From positions 186,001 through 250,000 of the forward strand of contig JAFSCJ010000005.1 in NCBI GenBank assembly GCA_017436845.1: a DNA stretch of 64,000 nucleotides. Direction: 5' to 3'. A model generated the notes under the pieces. That model was not told the DNA's origin and made no database searches. It saw nothing but the letters and a program-made list of their open reading frames with translations. Each line of letters opens with the position of its first letter. Positions within the stretch are counted from its first letter, which is position 1. Made by a program: the position numbers and the translations under genes. Shown one piece after another: positions 62,231 to 64,000 of this stretch. Origin of the DNA: Muribaculaceae bacterium (GTDB lineage: Bacteria; Bacteroidota; Bacteroidia; Bacteroidales; Muribaculaceae).

Positions 62231-64000
62231 TTATTTTACAAGAATTCGTTGGCTATGAACACCATTTACATTTAGAATATAAACACCCGAAGCAAGTGAT
62301 GATGCATCAAGAGTTATTTCATCATTAGCCACCGATTGTTCTATCACCGGCTGACCTGAAACATTATAAATAACTGCATCTATTGAATCAGCTCCACCAA
62401 GGAAAACTTCATACACATCATCACCAATTGATTTAATCATCAATCGATTATCATCGGCCAATACATCAGAGACACCTGCTTGACGACGAAGCACTTCTTT
62501 CAATCCGGCATATGCATCAAATTTACCTGCACCCCATTGAATAGGATCACCTGAGCCGGTAACATCAGCATCGACAATAGATGTTTTTGCTATGATATCT
62601 TTTACATCATCAACAGTCAATGTGGGATCGGCTTCAAGCCACAATGCAATACCTCCGGCTACAACCGGACATGCCATTGATGTTCCTATCTGTTGATGCC
62701 AATAGTTGCTACGACCATCTTCAAGAAATTGAGCTTGAAGCATACTATTGACATCACCGGCTTGTGCTTTATATGCATCAATAAAATATTGATTGCTTGA
62801 TGAAATCACAGTTGCTCCGGGAGCACACACATGAGGGAGATTACGTCCATCAATCAATGTACCATATGATGTAAATGGAGACATTTTTCCGGCAGGGAAT
62901 GAGCCTTGGAAATTATATAGGTTACCATCCAATGATCCCCACTCATCGCGAGTATTATAAGAACCCACTACAACAATATTTTTAGCACATGCCATGTCGC
63001 TGATTGAGCCATTAGTACTACCGGCATCCCAACCTGCAATTCCATAGTTTTCCAAAGTAGTATAAACGCCATCACAAAAACAATCAACACGTTGACCATC
63101 TTTACCGGTAACCTTAAAACCAAGGATATAATTACCATCGGCATTAGTTGACTGATTATCACTTGTTAAATAGTCTATCATGACATAGTAACGCCCTGAA
63201 TATTGGTCTATCATAGAGCCAATGCCTATATATCCATCAAATGCTCGATTGAAATTGGCATTGGTTATATCTCCTTCTTGAGCATATCCTGTAGAAGCAT
63301 AGTAAACAGGGACTCCATTTGTATTTGTCGAAATAGGAGCACGGAATGTTTCCGTTCCACGTTTTTTGTTATAGATTACAGCTTCAAAAGTAAATTCAGT
63401 CGCATCATTGCTATATACATACACTTGACCATAACGAAGATTATAATATCCTTGTTGCTGTGTATATGGATGTATAAATGATTGCAAAACATTATCATCG
63501 GCAGTAAATGTTTGATTTAGTGCGATGGGAAGGTCTCCTTCGTTTCCTGAAGACAAACAAATAATCGCTTCTTGTCCGGCAAGATCAAGGAATTGACTCA
63601 TGACACTTGTTCCATCATGAGAACCGATATTGCTCCCAAGAGACATATTAATAACTGCCGGTTTTTGAGCTTCATAAGCTTGATCCAATATATTTTCAAC
63701 ACCAAGAGCAATAAACATATCCATCAAGTCTCCACATGACAGCATGATTTCTGACTCACATGCTACACCATAGTAGGGGTTATTAGTTTCTTCTACTTTT
63801 GCCGCAAATGCCGATTGACGTGTTGCTACAGTTGAAACTCCTTTATATCCGCCAGCCATGATACCAAGAGTGTGCGTGCCATGGAATGTTCCGGTATTGT
63901 CTGTGCCAAATTTAGAAACCAATTCCGGTGTATTATACTCTCCTATATAATAACTTTGTTGGTCTTCACTCAAATATATGTGGCTTATATAGCTAATGCG
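62231..64000 (-). CDS. S8 (subtilisin-like) serine protease, 5' end beyond window
   Basis: The frame stays open through the window edge, so the protein is incomplete at its N-terminus. A TTG at 63973 can be taken for a start, but at least nine further in-frame codons lie upstream and no start is visible. The catalytic histidine is in HGTHTLGIMAG, the oxyanion asparagine in CLSSGNEGD, and the serine in GTSMACPVVAGG. The catalytic aspartate must lie outside the window. A large beta-rich insert lies between the histidine and serine. The tail (about the last 75 residues) is a typical T9SS type A sorting domain (YNVSGQPV, SGVYILNVNG, ILVK). It is exported and cell-bound, likely cutting host or bacterial proteins, and it leads the LRR protein gene. 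Confidence 0.88.
   Translation of the reverse strand, partial: RISYISHIYLSEDQQSYYIGEYNTPELVSKFGTDNTGTFHGTHTLGIMAGGYKGVSTVATRQSAFAAKVEETNNPYYGVACESEIMLSCGDLMDMFIALGVENILDQAYEAQKPAVINMSLGSNIGSHDGTSVMSQFLDLAGQEAIICLSSGNEGDLPIALNQTFTADDNVLQSFIHPYTQQQGYYNLRYGQVYVYSNDATEFTFEAVIYNKKRGTETFRAPISTNTNGVPVYYASTGYAQEGDITNANFNRAFDGYIGIGSMIDQYSGRYYVMIDYLTSDNQSTNADGNYILGFKVTGKDGQRVDCFCDGVYTTLENYGIAGWDAGSTNGSISDMACAKNIVVVGSYNTRDEWGSLDGNLYNFQGSFPAGKMSPFTSYGTLIDGRNLPHVCAPGATVISSSNQYFIDAYKAQAGDVNSMLQAQFLEDGRSNYWHQQIGTSMACPVVAGGIALWLEADPTLTVDDVKDIIAKTSIVDADVTGSGDPIQWGAGKFDAYAGLKEVLRRQAGVSDVLADDNRLMIKSIGDDVYEVFLGGADSIDAVIYNVSGQPVIEQSVANDEITLDASSLASGVYILNVNGVHSQRILVK

Noticed and set aside
63971..63973. TTG as the start codon of the S8 protease
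   Set aside because: The frame is open to the window edge, and the catalytic aspartate and signal peptide are missing, so the gene must begin outside the window.

Overview
The window looks like chromosomal DNA of a member of the Bacteroidales, most likely Muribaculaceae or a close relative. The evidence is low GC and a recurring Bacteroidetes-type promoter (TTTG, 18-21 bp, TAnnTTTG) before most transcription units. There are also type IX secretion (T9SS)-style C-terminal tails, a TonB receptor/lipoprotein pair, BspA-like leucine-rich repeat proteins and many families typical of this phylum (DUF1343/NamZ, DUF2851, DUF2723, DUF4956, DUF2490). The family-level placement is an inference. I see no phage, insertion sequence, CRISPR array or integrase. 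It reads as a stable chromosome with secreted and surface-protein islands between housekeeping genes.

Layout. 1-4.1 kb (minus): a beta-barrel protein cut by the window edge, behind a large secreted TPR protein. 4.3-6.4 kb: glycogen branching enzyme. 6.6 kb: tRNA-Leu. 6.8-9.1 kb: an NfnAB-like flavin/Fe-S oxidoreductase pair. 9.3-14 kb (plus): a secreted C1 peptidase, then two T9SS-type secreted proteins, one of them a leucine-rich repeat protein. 14-16.7 kb (minus): MBL-fold hydrolase, two small envelope proteins, polyprenyl diphosphate synthase. 16.8-19.6 kb: DNA polymerase I with a degenerate proofreading site. 19.6-24.7 kb (minus): WYL regulator, sodium:solute symporter, NamZ-type muramidase, DUF2851 protein.

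24.9-30 kb: TonB-dependent receptor plus a lipoprotein carrying a 441-bp tandem duplication. 30-34.6 kb: asparagine synthetase A, tRNA-Asp, the phosphatidylethanolamine branch (psd, pssA), phosphofructokinase, tRNA-Ala. 34.7-38.9 kb: two paralogous secreted proteins sharing three modules, a tail and a leader motif. 39-42.5 kb: a flippase-like membrane protein, an AraC regulator and carboxynorspermidine dehydrogenase. 42.8-47.5 kb: a TolC/HlyD/two-ABC-2-permease exporter without an ATPase gene. 47.6-50.4 kb: a VTC polyphosphate-polymerase-like gene with DUF4956 and DUF2490 partners. 50.6-53.5 kb: a membrane polyferredoxin and a Tat-exported aldo/keto reductase with ferredoxin-type clusters. 53.6-58.6 kb: a TMEM260-like glycosyltransferase, a NodB deacetylase and QueG. 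58.6-64 kb (minus): a leucine-rich repeat T9SS protein preceded by an S8 protease that runs off the window.

The best candidates for under-described biology are four. They are the VTC/DUF4956/DUF2490 envelope module, the TonB receptor with its repeat-bearing lipoprotein, the polyferredoxin/Tat reductase pair, and a family of purine-rich hairpin repeats in three intergenic gaps. None can be proven from sequence alone.
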